Shown in pieces: positions 16,351-25,721 of a stretch of 64,000 nt of DNA (its first letter is position 1; every line of letters begins with the position of its first letter). Source of the stretch: an uncultured Microscilla sp. (GTDB lineage Bacteria > Bacteroidota > Bacteroidia > Cytophagales > Microscillaceae); NCBI RefSeq assembly GCF_947493425.1, contig NZ_CANLRP010000003.1, positions 83,628-147,627 of the forward strand, in the 5' to 3' direction. The notes beneath the pieces are model-generated. The model searched no databases and had not been told where the DNA came from. It worked only from the letters and a program-made list of their open reading frames with translations. The position numbers and the translations under genes are program-made.

Positions 16351-17274
16351 TTAATTCACCTGCTTAGGAGCCAAGCGCTCTATAATATATACCAATGCAA
16401 AGCCTACTACTGCAAATATGATGGCATACATTAGGTAAGGGTTACCCTCAAATTGTGACGGTAAAATGCTTTTTTCAAGCAATGGTTTTACTTTGCCGTG
16501 GCTATCTGTGTAGGTTTCTAGCACCTTCTTCCAAGGCCAAACCTTGTTGAGCGAGCCAATCATAATGCCAATCAAAAATATAATGGTAAGGTTGTAATAC
16601 CTTTTCAACATCCAGCCCAATAAGTGAGAAAACGATAAAATACCCACAACACATCCACTCATAAAAACAGCTATAATGCTGATTTTAAACTCTTTGAGTG
16701 CCGCCAGAATAAAAGTATACTTACCCAGTAATACTAATATGAAGCTGCCCGATATGCCTGGTAAAATCATCGCACAGATGGCAACCATGCCGGCAACAAA
16801 CACAAACCACATTGCCTCACTGGTTTGTGCGCCTGATGTAATAGTAATAAAGTAGGCAAGTACAACACCTACAATACCTGCGACGATGCCACCTATTGAC
16901 CATTGAGTGACTTGTTTGCCTACCAAGAGGGCAGAGGCAATGATTAGCCCAAAAAAGAAAGACCAGAGTTGGATAGGGAAGTGCTCTAACAGGTAGGTGA
17001 GCAACTTAGCCAATGACAATACAGCTATCATAATTCCCCCAAATACCGCAGCAAGAAAATTACCGTTGATTTTTTGCCAAAAATCACCAATTTTAAACTT
17101 AAGTAATAAGCCAAGTGCTTGACCATCTACCGAGCGAATAGAGTCTAGTAACTCTTGATAAATACCTGTAATAAAAGCTATAGTTCCTCCCGAAACACCA
17201 GGCACTACATCTGCCGAGCCCATTCCTACACCTTTCAAAAGTAATAGCAGGTAATCTTTGAGTGTTCTTTGCAT
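16351..17274 (-). CDS. DUF368 / PopT-type undecaprenyl-phosphate translocase
   Basis: 307 residues with about eight to nine membrane segments. The start GVGMGSADVVPGVSGGTIAFITGIY, and a second ILPGISGSFILVLLGKY in the middle, are the duplicated P-G-[VI]-S-G signature of the DUF368 family. Members (PopT) have been shown to recycle undecaprenyl phosphate across the cytoplasmic membrane. Such a carrier fits the neighbouring cell-wall and polysaccharide genes, although none is in the same operon. The C-terminus (FAVVGFALVYIIERLAP) is a final membrane helix. Confidence 0.85.
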   Translation of the reverse strand: MQRTLKDYLLLLLKGVGMGSADVVPGVSGGTIAFITGIYQELLDSIRSVDGQALGLLLKFKIGDFWQKINGNFLAAVFGGIMIAVLSLAKLLTYLLEHFPIQLWSFFFGLIIASALLVGKQVTQWSIGGIVAGIVGVVLAYFITITSGAQTSEAMWFVFVAGMVAICAMILPGISGSFILVLLGKYTFILAALKEFKISIIAVFMSGCVVGILSFSHLLGWMLKRYYNLTIIFLIGIMIGSLNKVWPWKKVLETYTDSHGKVKPLLEKSILPSQFEGNPYLMYAIIFAVVGFALVYIIERLAPKQVN

Positions 17275-17369
17275 GATTGCTTAAAATGAGTGCATACCTA
17301 GCCCAAATACCATGGGTGTTTTGATAGGTATGTATAATAAAGGTTTGTTAAATAAACAGAAGGGTAAAA

Positions 17370-17485
17370 GGCTGTCTCATAAGTCAAAGGTTGCCAAATT
17401 TTATGCCTGCCAGGTTTTAAAACCTGGCAGGTATGGCTAGTATTTAGAAGAATATTCTCCTAAAACCTATTATAAGACAGGCCCT
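17370..17485. repeat. MITE-like inverted-repeat element with nested palindrome
   Basis: Imperfect terminal inverted repeats GGCTGTCTCATAAG (17370) and, read on the other strand, GGCCTGTCTTATAA (ending about 17484) bound a ~115-bp non-coding segment. Inside it sits a perfect 26-bp palindrome. It lies between comA and the DUF368 gene; the right end is 9 bp from the comA stop. No clear target duplication is visible. Confidence 0.45.
17406..17431. repeat. REP-like perfect palindrome, ACCTGCCAGGT family
   Basis: A 26-bp perfect inverted repeat with half-site CCTGCCAGGTTTT. Related intergenic palindromes occur at 52497-52535 and 60624-60670. It can fold as a strong hairpin downstream of comA, or upstream of the DUF368 gene. 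Confidence 0.75.
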
Positions 17486-17493
17486 TAATTTTT

Positions 17494-18255
17494 TTATACA
17501 TTCAAAAAATGATTGAATGTATCGCCGCGTAAACCTAAACGGAGAGTTTCTAAGGGGATAATATCGTTAGAAGCGATGTTACCCAGGTTTACATTGCTGC
17601 CAATTAACTTGATAAACCAAGCTTGTTGGGCTTTTTGGGGTGCTTCCCAGATAATTTTTTCATAGGGGATTTTGGTCAGTATCTCCTGAACCAGTCCTGA
17701 GCGAACCTCGCCAGAAGAGCGAAACAAACCTACGCTACCACTTTCGCGGGCTTCACCTATCACTTTCCACGCGCCAGCATCCAGTTCTGCCTGCATTAAT
17801 TCAATCCATTGATAAGGAGGAATAATTTTCTCGACATCTTTTGAGCCAACTTCCGAGAGCACTGTCACTTGCTGGGCAAGTGTGCTTACATATTTACATT
17901 TTTCTTCGTGTGGCAACTCTATCGATCCGTCAGACACTTCTGCCAACGAAAGGTTATACTTGTCCAATACCCTGCGGTAGTCATCAAACTGACCCCTTGC
18001 AAGGAATGCTTCAAACAATGTTCCCCCAAAGTACACCGGAATATCGGCGCTTTGATAGACTTCTATTTTTTCTTTGAGATTGGGAGTTACATAAGAAGTT
18101 GCCCACCCCATTTTAACCATATCGATATGAACGCCAGCAGTCTCGATCATATCTTCTACCTGTCTGATGCTCAGACCTTTATCCATAATCATGGATAACC
18201 CAATTTCGCGAGGTTTTACAGTACGTTCGGGCAGATTATTTAACGTATAATTCAT
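17494..18255 (-). CDS. comA: Phosphosulfolactate synthase-like protein (ComA family)
   Basis: 253 residues matching the ComA family throughout. Recognisable pieces are KPREIGLSMIMDKGL, the D-K-GW segment (IDMVKMGWATSY), PVYFGGTLFEAF, EVSDGSIELP, GEARESGSVGLF and a C-terminal GLRGDTF. The enzyme adds sulfite to phosphoenolpyruvate to give (2R)-phosphosulfolactate. In methanogens this leads to coenzyme M. In Bacteroidota it more plausibly supplies sulfolactate or sulfonolipid precursors; that is inference, because no other sulfonate gene is in the window. It lies 15 bp downstream of a TPR gene, so the two are co-transcribed. Confidence 0.82.
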   Translation of the reverse strand: MNYTLNNLPERTVKPREIGLSMIMDKGLSIRQVEDMIETAGVHIDMVKMGWATSYVTPNLKEKIEVYQSADIPVYFGGTLFEAFLARGQFDDYRRVLDKYNLSLAEVSDGSIELPHEEKCKYVSTLAQQVTVLSEVGSKDVEKIIPPYQWIELMQAELDAGAWKVIGEARESGSVGLFRSSGEVRSGLVQEILTKIPYEKIIWEAPQKAQQAWFIKLIGSNVNLGNIASNDIIPLETLRLGLRGDTFNHFLNV

Positions 18256-18270
18256 GAACTAAGATATCAA

Positions 18271-19671
18271 TTAAAGAGTCTTGTATTGATCAATAATTTG
18301 ATACAAAGCTTTTTGCGTCTCTAAGTCAGAGAAAAAGTCAAAAAGCATTGTATGTTTATCAAAGTCCAAAATTAAAGCATTTTCTAATAAATTAAAGGCT
18401 TGCTTGTATTTTCCTGTACTTATAAGGTAAGCTACTGCCCGATAATGTATTTCAGCGTTTTCGGGGCACTCATCCAAGGCATCCAGCACCACTTCGGTGG
18501 CTTTGTCTATATAACCGTGATCATACATAGTGGTTGCCCACTTAAGCCATACTATGGGATTGTCAGGGGCAAGGTTACTAGCTTCTTCGTAAGCATCCAA
18601 ACTGCTGAGGATATTGCCCATGGCAAATTCAGCGTCAGCAATGGCCAACCAGTAGTTTTCGTTGATACCATTGATTTGAGTAGCCTTTCGAAAATAATGG
18701 AGTGACTCATAATATTTATTGAGCGAAAACAGGCATAAACCAGCTCTAAACCAGGCATCGTCCCATAGTTTATCTACCTCCATTGCTTCTTTATAGTGTG
18801 TAATGGCAGCGTAATACTCTTTTTTGAGCTCAAAAGTATAAGCAAGCTTACAGTATAAGTCTGCTGAGAATGTTTCATGGAGCAAAGCGGTTTCAAAAGC
18901 TTTTTGTGCCTCGTCGTACCGCGAAAGCGTGATATAAATATTGCCTATTTCGATATACCCTGGGGCAAAATCGTCCTTAATCAAAGTAGAATACTCATAA
19001 GCATTCAGGGCATCTGTCATATTACCCAATTTGGCATAAGTCATACCGAGGTGGTACCAAGCCAAAAACGAATAAGGGTTTTCATCTATAAATTTTTTAT
19101 AATATTCCAGGCCATCTTCCAGGTTTCCGGTAATATCTAAACAATAGGCAAGCTCAAGTACTGCTGCCTCATTGTTTAAGTTGTGTTTCAAGGCTTTTTT
19201 ATAAAATGCAATTGCCTTGTCATAAAATCCCATACTTTGGTAAGTATAACCGATGTTGTACAGTAACTCGTCTTTTTCGCTGGCAAACTTTAGCAAAAAG
19301 CCGTACACATCTATTGCTTCCTGATAATTGCCTAACTGCACATAAATATTTGCTTTCAAAAACAAAGTATCATAGTCGGTAGGTTGGAAGGTGCTTATTT
19401 TTTCTACTAATTCCAGCGCTTGGTTGTATTTGTCAAGGTGGGTAAGTAGGTGGGCTTTTTCAAGTAATAACTCCATCGAGAAGGGGTACTGATGGCTGGC
19501 TATATTACAAACTTGTAGCGCTTGCTTTATTTTGTTTTCCTGGCGATAATAGGTAATGACCATTTCATACACCTGAACATCAAAAAAATGTTGCTCATCA
19601 TTTTCGAGCATCTGTTCAAACCTCTCGACCACTTCTAAAACATTGTCGTCATTTTTGAAATCATCTACCAT
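18271..19671 (-). CDS. TPR-repeat protein
   Basis: 466 residues made almost entirely of about eleven to twelve 34-residue TPR units (for example AIAFYKKALKHNLNNEAAVL, LAWYHLGMTYAKLGNMTDAL, YYAAITHYKEAMEVDKLWDD). There is no signal peptide, so it is cytoplasmic, and it should act as a protein-binding scaffold. The acidic start (MVDDFKNDDNVLEVVERFEQ) is typical of a Bacteroidota housekeeping TPR protein often found by itself. It is the first gene of the pair with comA (15-bp gap). Confidence 0.85.
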   Translation of the reverse strand: MVDDFKNDDNVLEVVERFEQMLENDEQHFFDVQVYEMVITYYRQENKIKQALQVCNIASHQYPFSMELLLEKAHLLTHLDKYNQALELVEKISTFQPTDYDTLFLKANIYVQLGNYQEAIDVYGFLLKFASEKDELLYNIGYTYQSMGFYDKAIAFYKKALKHNLNNEAAVLELAYCLDITGNLEDGLEYYKKFIDENPYSFLAWYHLGMTYAKLGNMTDALNAYEYSTLIKDDFAPGYIEIGNIYITLSRYDEAQKAFETALLHETFSADLYCKLAYTFELKKEYYAAITHYKEAMEVDKLWDDAWFRAGLCLFSLNKYYESLHYFRKATQINGINENYWLAIADAEFAMGNILSSLDAYEEASNLAPDNPIVWLKWATTMYDHGYIDKATEVVLDALDECPENAEIHYRAVAYLISTGKYKQAFNLLENALILDFDKHTMLFDFFSDLETQKALYQIIDQYKTL

Positions 19672-20395
19672 ATTGCTAATAAATATTTGCTCATAGAATT
19701 GTTGATAACTTATTCAAAGATAGCTAAAAGAAATAGAATTTACTTACTGTGTGTAATAATATTTAGATTTAAAGAACATTCTGTAAATGCAAATTTGCAA
19801 ATATGATAATTAAAACTATTGCTTTAAAATATATGAATATTGTTAGAAACAAATGGCAATTATGCTATGGTATCCAAAGTCTGCCAGTTTTGATAATTGA
19901 AAGTATCAAAACTTTTATTATCAGTGCTTTATGTAGAGTAGAGCTTTCTTGTAAAAAAAGAGAATGATTGGATACCTTGAACGTCAAGCCCCACTACAAC
20001 ACCCTTTTGTCATTCTGAATAAAATGAAGAATTTGGTGGTATTTTACTGCCTGGATACACTTACTTGCTCCAGGTACCACAGCTACAAATTCCTCCAGTT
20101 GTCATCAGCATAGGGCTTTCTCATAAAAAATGAGAAACCTCGCTGTAGCCTGCAAAGTTCGAGGTTTTGATCGGGCGTGGAGACACCGCCCCTTGAGGTC
20201 AAGCTCGGAATGTACTTGGGTATATTCTCTTAAAGAGCCACCTCATACACACGCGAGGACGCGTGCGCCAGCCGTTGCTTATATCACACAAAAATGTTTG
20301 TAATATCTCTTTGGAATGCTGCAAATGGGGTAATCATTGGCTATAAAACGCTGTTTTTTTGATAAGAAAATTACCCCTATCCAATCAAACACTTA
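19672..20395. other. Long non-coding stretch with hairpins
   Basis: About 720 bp with no credible reading frame. It holds the probable promoter of the TPR gene at its left end and then several inverted repeats: AAACCTCG/CGAGGTTT around 20142-20175, CTCAT/ATGAG near 20119-20134, and CACGCG/CGCGTG near 20252-20267. It ends at the TTA duplication of the inserted element at 20396. It looks like accumulated repeat debris rather than a decayed gene. Confidence 0.5.
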
Positions 20396-20587
20396 GAGCT
20401 TGTTTAAATTTTCGGTTATAGGAGGTTTTACGATGAGTTTTTGGATTAGATGCGCCAGATTTTGAAGAACCGATGGCTAGAGCTATGCTCTGCCGAGCTC
20501 AGCGAAGCTAAATAGCAACGCTATTGCTGAAAAATCTGGCAAAAAAAATCGCGTAAAATACCTAATCATTGAATTTTAAACAAGCTC
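20396..20587. mobile_element. MITE 1 (TTA target duplication)
   Basis: 192 bp, non-coding. Terminal inverted repeats are GAGCTTGTTTAAATTTTC at the left and, on the other strand, GAGCTTGTTTAAAATTC at the right. A TTA triplet flanks both ends (20393-20395 and 20588-20590). Internally CGCCAGATTTT (about 20453) and AAAATCTGGC (20531) form a second inverted pair, so the element can fold into a long hairpin. Its right end forms the 3' end of the epimerase coding sequence. No transposase is in the window. Confidence 0.7.
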
Positions 20588-21566
20588 TTAAATGATTGTG
20601 TTGGGCTAATTCTGCACACGCCCAGTTGATACTTTCCTGAAGAGGCTTGAACTGAAAGTTGAGGGTGTCAATGATTTTATCATTTTTATAATAAAAGTGT
20701 TTTTGTGACATATACGCAGTTTCTTTACTAATGAAAGGAGGTTTACGGGTAAAAAAGGATTGTAATAATGCTCCACGCCAGGCAAGTGCGGCAATAAGTG
20801 GGGTTACTTTTATATAAGGTGCACGCTTATTGAAAGTTTTTGCAATCTTCTCAAACAATTCTTTGAACGAAATATTTCCAGCGTTTACTATGTAGCGTTC
20901 TCCAGTATACTCTCCAATAAACAATTGATATACTATTTCGGCTACATCCCTTACATCTACATAGTTGAGGCTGCCAGCTGCATAAAACTTCTTCTCGTCC
21001 CAAACATACTTAAACAACTGAGTACTGCTGCGTTCCCAGGGGCTGGGACCCAATATCAACGAAGGGTTTACCACAATACTATTTAAGCCCTCTACATGCC
21101 CCCGCCACACTTCCATTTCTGCCAAATATTTGGTTTGGGCATAGTGTGTATTAAATTTTGAAGGTTCCCATTGGGCTTTTTCGTCTATTACCTCAGCATT
21201 TTTTCTTCGTCCCAATGCCGCTACTGAGCTTATAAAAACTAACTTTTCTATGCCTAATTCCAGGCTGATATTTACAACATTGGCGGTACCCTCTATATTC
21301 ACCTTATACATCAAATCCTTGGTCTTAGGGGTAAAAGACACAAGCGCAGCACTATGAATTACCTGTTTTGCCCCCTGCATTACATCATACAGTCGCGATA
21401 CATCCAGCACATCACCCTCTACCCATTCTATTTGGTCTTTGATATCTGTCAGGTAATGCAAATTGCTATCTTTACGGCGTAAAGCCCTCACAGAGTGTCC
21501 GGCAGCCAATAACCGCCGGGCAATAAAACTCCCTACTAAACCGCTGCATCCGGTAATAAAAATCAT
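20562..21566 (-). CDS. NAD(P)-dependent epimerase/dehydratase
   Basis: 334 residues of the extended short-chain dehydrogenase type. The N-terminal GCSGLVGSFIARRLL is the G-x-x-G-x-x-G Rossmann loop, VIHSAALVSF the following strand, and YAQTKYLAE the catalytic Y-x-x-x-K. SDR epimerases and dihydroflavonol-reductase-like enzymes act on nucleotide sugars or related carbonyls. The place at the end of an exopolysaccharide locus (38 bp after the PHP phosphatase) favours a sugar-modifying role. The last nine residues (LRACLKFND) are encoded by the end of MITE 1, so the native C-terminus has been replaced. Confidence 0.85.
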   Translation of the reverse strand: MIFITGCSGLVGSFIARRLLAAGHSVRALRRKDSNLHYLTDIKDQIEWVEGDVLDVSRLYDVMQGAKQVIHSAALVSFTPKTKDLMYKVNIEGTANVVNISLELGIEKLVFISSVAALGRRKNAEVIDEKAQWEPSKFNTHYAQTKYLAEMEVWRGHVEGLNSIVVNPSLILGPSPWERSSTQLFKYVWDEKKFYAAGSLNYVDVRDVAEIVYQLFIGEYTGERYIVNAGNISFKELFEKIAKTFNKRAPYIKVTPLIAALAWRGALLQSFFTRKPPFISKETAYMSQKHFYYKNDKIIDTLNFQFKPLQESINWACAELAQHNHLRACLKFND

Positions 21567-21603
21567 AGATTAACTTATAATGGTTTGAATGCCGGAAAGT
21601 TAA

Positions 21604-22344
21604 TTAGAGTTGGTTATTAATTAAAGTAAGGTGCTGTAATTTTTGGTAATATTTCTTTTTCTGTATTCTTCTTAGACTCTCCAGGTGGCGTTTGCCGTGG
21701 CAGTCAGAACCCGCCAAGTTAACCATTTTGTTGTCTATCAGTTTTTCGGCTAGTTTTTGGGCAGGTTTGCCATAATAGCCTTCCAATGAGTTGAGGTTAA
21801 TTTGTAGAAGAACTCCTTGTTTGTGTATTTTTTTTACAAGATCAAAGTCATTGTGTAGGTAAGTGTAGCGCTCGGGATGTGCCATTACTGGTTTGTACCC
21901 TTGAGCTTGCAGTTTGAACAAGACATCAAAAAATTGATTAGGCTTATTCATAAAAGAGGTCTCAAACAATAAATATTGTTCGCCAAAGGTAAGCAAAGGT
22001 ACCTTTCGGTTTACCTGATGTATAAACCAGTCATCCATATAATATTCTGCCGCAGCGTCTATTTCAATGTCAACTTGGTGTTCCTTGGCTTTGCTTCGTA
22101 GTCTTCTGAGCTTTGAATGAATTATTTCAGGAGTATTCCTGTAAAAATCGCTCATAATATGAGGAGTAGTGATAACTTTTTGATAGCCCAAGGCTACAAA
22201 TTCTTTCAATAACTCAATTGATTCTTCATAAGTTTTCGAACCATCATCTATAGCAGGCAAGAGGTGTGAATGGATGTCTGTATGTATAAAAGGTTCAGAC
22301 TTTTTTGAGCGGATGGTTGAATTATGTTTCCATAAATTCAGCAT
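21604..22344 (-). CDS. CpsB/YwqE-type PHP tyrosine-protein phosphatase
   Basis: 246 residues. The start HTDIHSHLLPAIDDGSKTYE is the metal-binding H-x-H motif of PHP-domain phosphatases. KVITTPHIMSDFY, MAHPERYTYL and GSDCHGKRHL give further histidine/aspartate ligands. CpsB/YwqE enzymes remove phosphate from the tyrosine-rich tail of polysaccharide co-polymerase kinases. The kinase gene is immediately upstream with an 11-bp gap, so enzyme and substrate are translated from one message. Only soluble features are seen, which fits a cytoplasmic enzyme. Confidence 0.9.
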   Translation of the reverse strand: MLNLWKHNSTIRSKKSEPFIHTDIHSHLLPAIDDGSKTYEESIELLKEFVALGYQKVITTPHIMSDFYRNTPEIIHSKLRRLRSKAKEHQVDIEIDAAAEYYMDDWFIHQVNRKVPLLTFGEQYLLFETSFMNKPNQFFDVLFKLQAQGYKPVMAHPERYTYLHNDFDLVKKIHKQGVLLQINLNSLEGYYGKPAQKLAEKLIDNKMVNLAGSDCHGKRHLESLRRIQKKKYYQKLQHLTLINNQL

Positions 22345-22355
22345 AAATTTTATTA

Positions 22356-24809
22356 TTATTTCTTTCGCTTAAATATTGATAATAACCGAAGAAGGAAGCT
22401 TTGTTTGTTAGATTTATCTTCATAATAGCCACCGCCATAGTATCTACCATAGCCATAACCATATTTGTATCCTCCGTATCCAGTCAGGTGTTTTACTGAG
22501 TTCAGAACGATTGATAAGTTGTGGAAATTGTTAGACTGCACTAATTTGTCTATTCCTTTGCCAAATACTTTGCGTGAATAGTGAGCTTTGACTACGTATA
22601 ATGGTACATCGACTCTTTTCATAATCAATACTCCATCTGTTACCAAGCCTACCGGAGGAGTATCAATAATGATAATATCATAAATTTCTTTCAATTTTGC
22701 CAGTAAATCGTCAAAATCATTTCTTAAAATTAGTTCTGAAGGATTGGGTGGAGTAGGACCAGCCGAGATAAAATCAAGTGTATCGATGGGTGTTTTTTGA
22801 ATACAATCTTCAATAGCGTTTTGCTTGATCAGGATATTGCTTACCCCTTTCTCGTTTTCTACATCAAAGGCTATATGTAACTTGGGTTTGCGCATGTCGC
22901 AGTCTATCAAAATGACCTTTTTGTCAGACATGGCAATAATGCCTCCCAGGTTAGTGGCTACAAATGTTTTTCCTTCTCCACTGATGGTAGAAGTAATAGA
23001 GATGATTTTAGCATCTTTGATATCATATAAGTTTTGTCCTTCAGGCAAAATAAACGCCAGGTTTGTTCTTATTGAGCGTAGTGCCTCATTGAGCGATGAC
23101 TTAGGGTTGAGGTGTACCAATAGCTTGGTATACTTAAGTTTACGGTGTTTGTACCGGGGTATGGTACCTAGGATAGGGGCTTTGGTTACACGCTCGAGTT
23201 CTCTTAAATTTGTTACTTTGTTGTGTAATAAATAACGAATCACTACTAAAGCCAGGCTCAAAAACAGACCAAATCCACCCGTTATACCATATATTAGCAG
23301 GTGTTTTGGAGAGATAGGTATTTTAGGTAAATTGGCGTTAGATAAAATAACAAACTCAGGAACAATACCAGCTTCTGAAATGCCAATTTCTGCCTTTCTG
23401 TTGAGCATTTGCAAATAATACCCTTCATAAATCTTATATAGCCGCTCCACTCTTTTGTATTCAGCTTCCTGGGCTGGCAATCCTCCAAAATCAGCCTCAA
23501 GCTCATTTATTTTTGACTGAATAGCCACTATTTTTTTGTATATATTTTTACGTACTCTGGTCAGCAGTTTTTGTACTTGGGTACGTTGTAGTTCAAGCTT
23601 TTGATTAATATCTTTGACAACAATGGATGAACCAGTAGCTTTGAGTGCCAGTATTTTTTTGTTTTCCTGTAACTGATTGAGTTTACTTATTAGTGGTTGT
23701 AGTTGGTCTAAACCTTGAATAGGAGTAGTTAAAGTGGGTAAAAACTCAGATAAGTCTCCTTGTTTGTTTACCAGATCATCTAGTTCTTTGATGGCAGCCA
23801 ATTGCTCATTAAAAATGATTTTTTCTTTGATCAGCTTCTCAATTTCTTTGACAGATTCTTCTAATTTTTTGTTTACATCATTGGTTTTAAATTTAAGCAT
23901 GAAACTTTGTATTTTAGCTTCATACGTTCTCATGCTGTCTTCTATTTCTCCCAGGCGTCGGTTAAGATACGCTTTTTGCTGAGTATTGGCTCTTTTTTTA
24001 TTTTCAAGTGTTTTATGCAAATAAATGGTGTCTATTACATGTACAATATCCCGTGCTTTTTGAGGGTGATGATCTCGAAAATTTATTCCTATAATCCGAG
24101 CGCTTTTATTAAGAATCCCTACTTGCAAATTGTTATTTAAGTAACTGATAAGAGCCTGCCGACTGTTAATTTTAAAATAAAAAGGGATTTGCTGGAAGCC
24201 AAGCTTGTAAAAAGGGGTTTTGACTACCTTAAATGAGTAGTAAGGAGTAACTATTGACTGATTAAATCGGTATGTTTTTTTGACTGTTTGGGTTCCCAGT
24301 ACATAAGAAAGCCGAAAACGTTGATTGTCTATAATGTCAATGTTGATGTTTTTATCTAAAAAAGCGTCAGATTTTACCTTGTGGTCTATTACTTTGAATG
24401 GAGGATTTTTGTAATATTCGGCATCAAGAATATTGCCTTGTTGGTAATAACTTATCCATAAATCCATGGCATTGATTACATCATTGAAAATGATCTGAGA
24501 TCGGATAAACTCTATTTCTCCTACAAGATTCCCTCCCGAATAACTTCCTCCTGGGATCAATCCTTTGATTCCCAACATGCTTACTCCTTCATCCTTAATA
24601 GCCAGCTTTAGGGTAGAGCTAGACTTATATACTGGCTTGGTATAACGCAACCATAAATGGCCTATACTTACAGTAAATAGGGGTAATAAAAGCATCCAAA
24701 TAATGCTTTTACGAAATATTTCCCACACTTTTTCTAAATCCAATGCGTTGAGGAAATCATCGTCTTCCGAAGGAGTATTGGCGTTTGGTATGTTACTTTG
24801 ATCTATCAA
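22356..24809 (-). CDS. Wzc-type polysaccharide co-polymerase / tyrosine autokinase
   Basis: 817 residues. Wzz-like chain-length domain with membrane segments near residues 35-55 (IIWMLLLPLFTVSIGHLWL) and about 505-525. Between them is a long coiled region. The C-terminal BY-kinase domain has Walker A (SGEGKTFVATNLGG), Walker A' (VILIDCDMRKPKLH) and Walker B (IIIIDTPPVG). The tail is tyrosine-rich (GYGGYKYGYGYGRYYGGGYY), the expected autophosphorylation cluster. It controls export and length of exopolysaccharide together with the Wza-like protein (30 bp upstream) and the PHP phosphatase (11 bp downstream). Confidence 0.93.
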   Translation of the reverse strand: MIDQSNIPNANTPSEDDDFLNALDLEKVWEIFRKSIIWMLLLPLFTVSIGHLWLRYTKPVYKSSSTLKLAIKDEGVSMLGIKGLIPGGSYSGGNLVGEIEFIRSQIIFNDVINAMDLWISYYQQGNILDAEYYKNPPFKVIDHKVKSDAFLDKNINIDIIDNQRFRLSYVLGTQTVKKTYRFNQSIVTPYYSFKVVKTPFYKLGFQQIPFYFKINSRQALISYLNNNLQVGILNKSARIIGINFRDHHPQKARDIVHVIDTIYLHKTLENKKRANTQQKAYLNRRLGEIEDSMRTYEAKIQSFMLKFKTNDVNKKLEESVKEIEKLIKEKIIFNEQLAAIKELDDLVNKQGDLSEFLPTLTTPIQGLDQLQPLISKLNQLQENKKILALKATGSSIVVKDINQKLELQRTQVQKLLTRVRKNIYKKIVAIQSKINELEADFGGLPAQEAEYKRVERLYKIYEGYYLQMLNRKAEIGISEAGIVPEFVILSNANLPKIPISPKHLLIYGITGGFGLFLSLALVVIRYLLHNKVTNLRELERVTKAPILGTIPRYKHRKLKYTKLLVHLNPKSSLNEALRSIRTNLAFILPEGQNLYDIKDAKIISITSTISGEGKTFVATNLGGIIAMSDKKVILIDCDMRKPKLHIAFDVENEKGVSNILIKQNAIEDCIQKTPIDTLDFISAGPTPPNPSELILRNDFDDLLAKLKEIYDIIIIDTPPVGLVTDGVLIMKRVDVPLYVVKAHYSRKVFGKGIDKLVQSNNFHNLSIVLNSVKHLTGYGGYKYGYGYGRYYGGGYYEDKSNKQSFLLRLLSIFKRKK

Positions 24810-24838
24810 AATAGAGCTTATATAATGTTATAAACCAA

Positions 24839-25636
24839 TTATCTGCTTAATGAAATAGCCAACAAAATAGTGGTTATCAGGCTTGTAAAAACAGTTAATA
24901 CAGAGCTTACGTCGCGAAAGGACTCTAAAAATGGGCGGCGAATGGGCTCAATATATATAATATCATTAGGCTCAAGTGTAAGGTTGTGATAAGTTAATCC
25001 ATCTATTGTTGATAAATCAATAAGAAAAACCTTAGGATTCTGAAGGTCTCCTCTAATCAGACGGATGTTATGGGTTTTTAAATCGCGACTCATGCCTCCT
25101 GTAGCAGCAACTACTTCTACCAGGTTTACTTTTTCGTTGCGTAAAGGGTATAATACTCCTTGATTACCCTTTAGTACAATCACTCTTTTATTGGTATAGT
25201 TGGTCAAGACAAAGGGTTTTGCATAAAACTTACTATATTTTGTTTGTAGTAAGCTGTCTGCTTGGTTTAGGGTAAAACCTTCAAGACGTACATTACCCAC
25301 CATAGGCAGTTTGGCAAAACCATCTTGTTTGACAAGAAAGCTAATATCTTTGAATTGGTTCTGAAGTTGATTGTTTGGATTATTATTGTTGTTGTTAGTG
25401 ATATTTAGCTGTTGTATAGAAGGGGGTAAAATAATGATTTCTCCATCATTAGTGTAAACACTTACACTAATGAAATCATTTTTTTGTATGGTATAGTTTT
25501 TTTCAACTTGCTTTGTAAGCCTAGTTAAATGTTCTGATAAATTTTTTGACTCTGTTCTAAACAGTTTAGGGTTGTAAGAACGACAAGCCCCAAAAAAAGC
25601 TAGAATCCCAATTAGGTAAAGATTTTTCATAAACAA
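24839..25636 (-). CDS. Wza-like polysaccharide export lipoprotein
   Basis: 265 residues. A lipoprotein signal peptide (LIGILAFFGAC, lipobox FGAC) is followed by a Poly_export domain (KNYTIQKNDFISVSVY, DGFAKLPMVGNVRLEGFTL) and an SLBB-like domain (KGNQGVLYPL ... VAATGGM, EPNDIIYIEPIRRP). A hydrophobic C-terminal helix (VFTSLITTILLAISL) matches the outer-membrane-spanning helix of Wza. An asparagine-rich loop (NITNNNNNNPNNQLQNQ) near residue 85 is unusual for the family. It should form the export channel for the polysaccharide polymerised by the Wzc system. Confidence 0.9.
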   Translation of the reverse strand: MFMKNLYLIGILAFFGACRSYNPKLFRTESKNLSEHLTRLTKQVEKNYTIQKNDFISVSVYTNDGEIIILPPSIQQLNITNNNNNNPNNQLQNQFKDISFLVKQDGFAKLPMVGNVRLEGFTLNQADSLLQTKYSKFYAKPFVLTNYTNKRVIVLKGNQGVLYPLRNEKVNLVEVVAATGGMSRDLKTHNIRLIRGDLQNPKVFLIDLSTIDGLTYHNLTLEPNDIIYIEPIRRPFLESFRDVSSVLTVFTSLITTILLAISLSR

Positions 25637-25721
25637 TCACTCTTAGCATAAACGCGAAATTAGCTCATTCATGAAACAATACCAACTTATTAAACAAGGC
25701 TTTACCTAAAATGTAAGAAGG

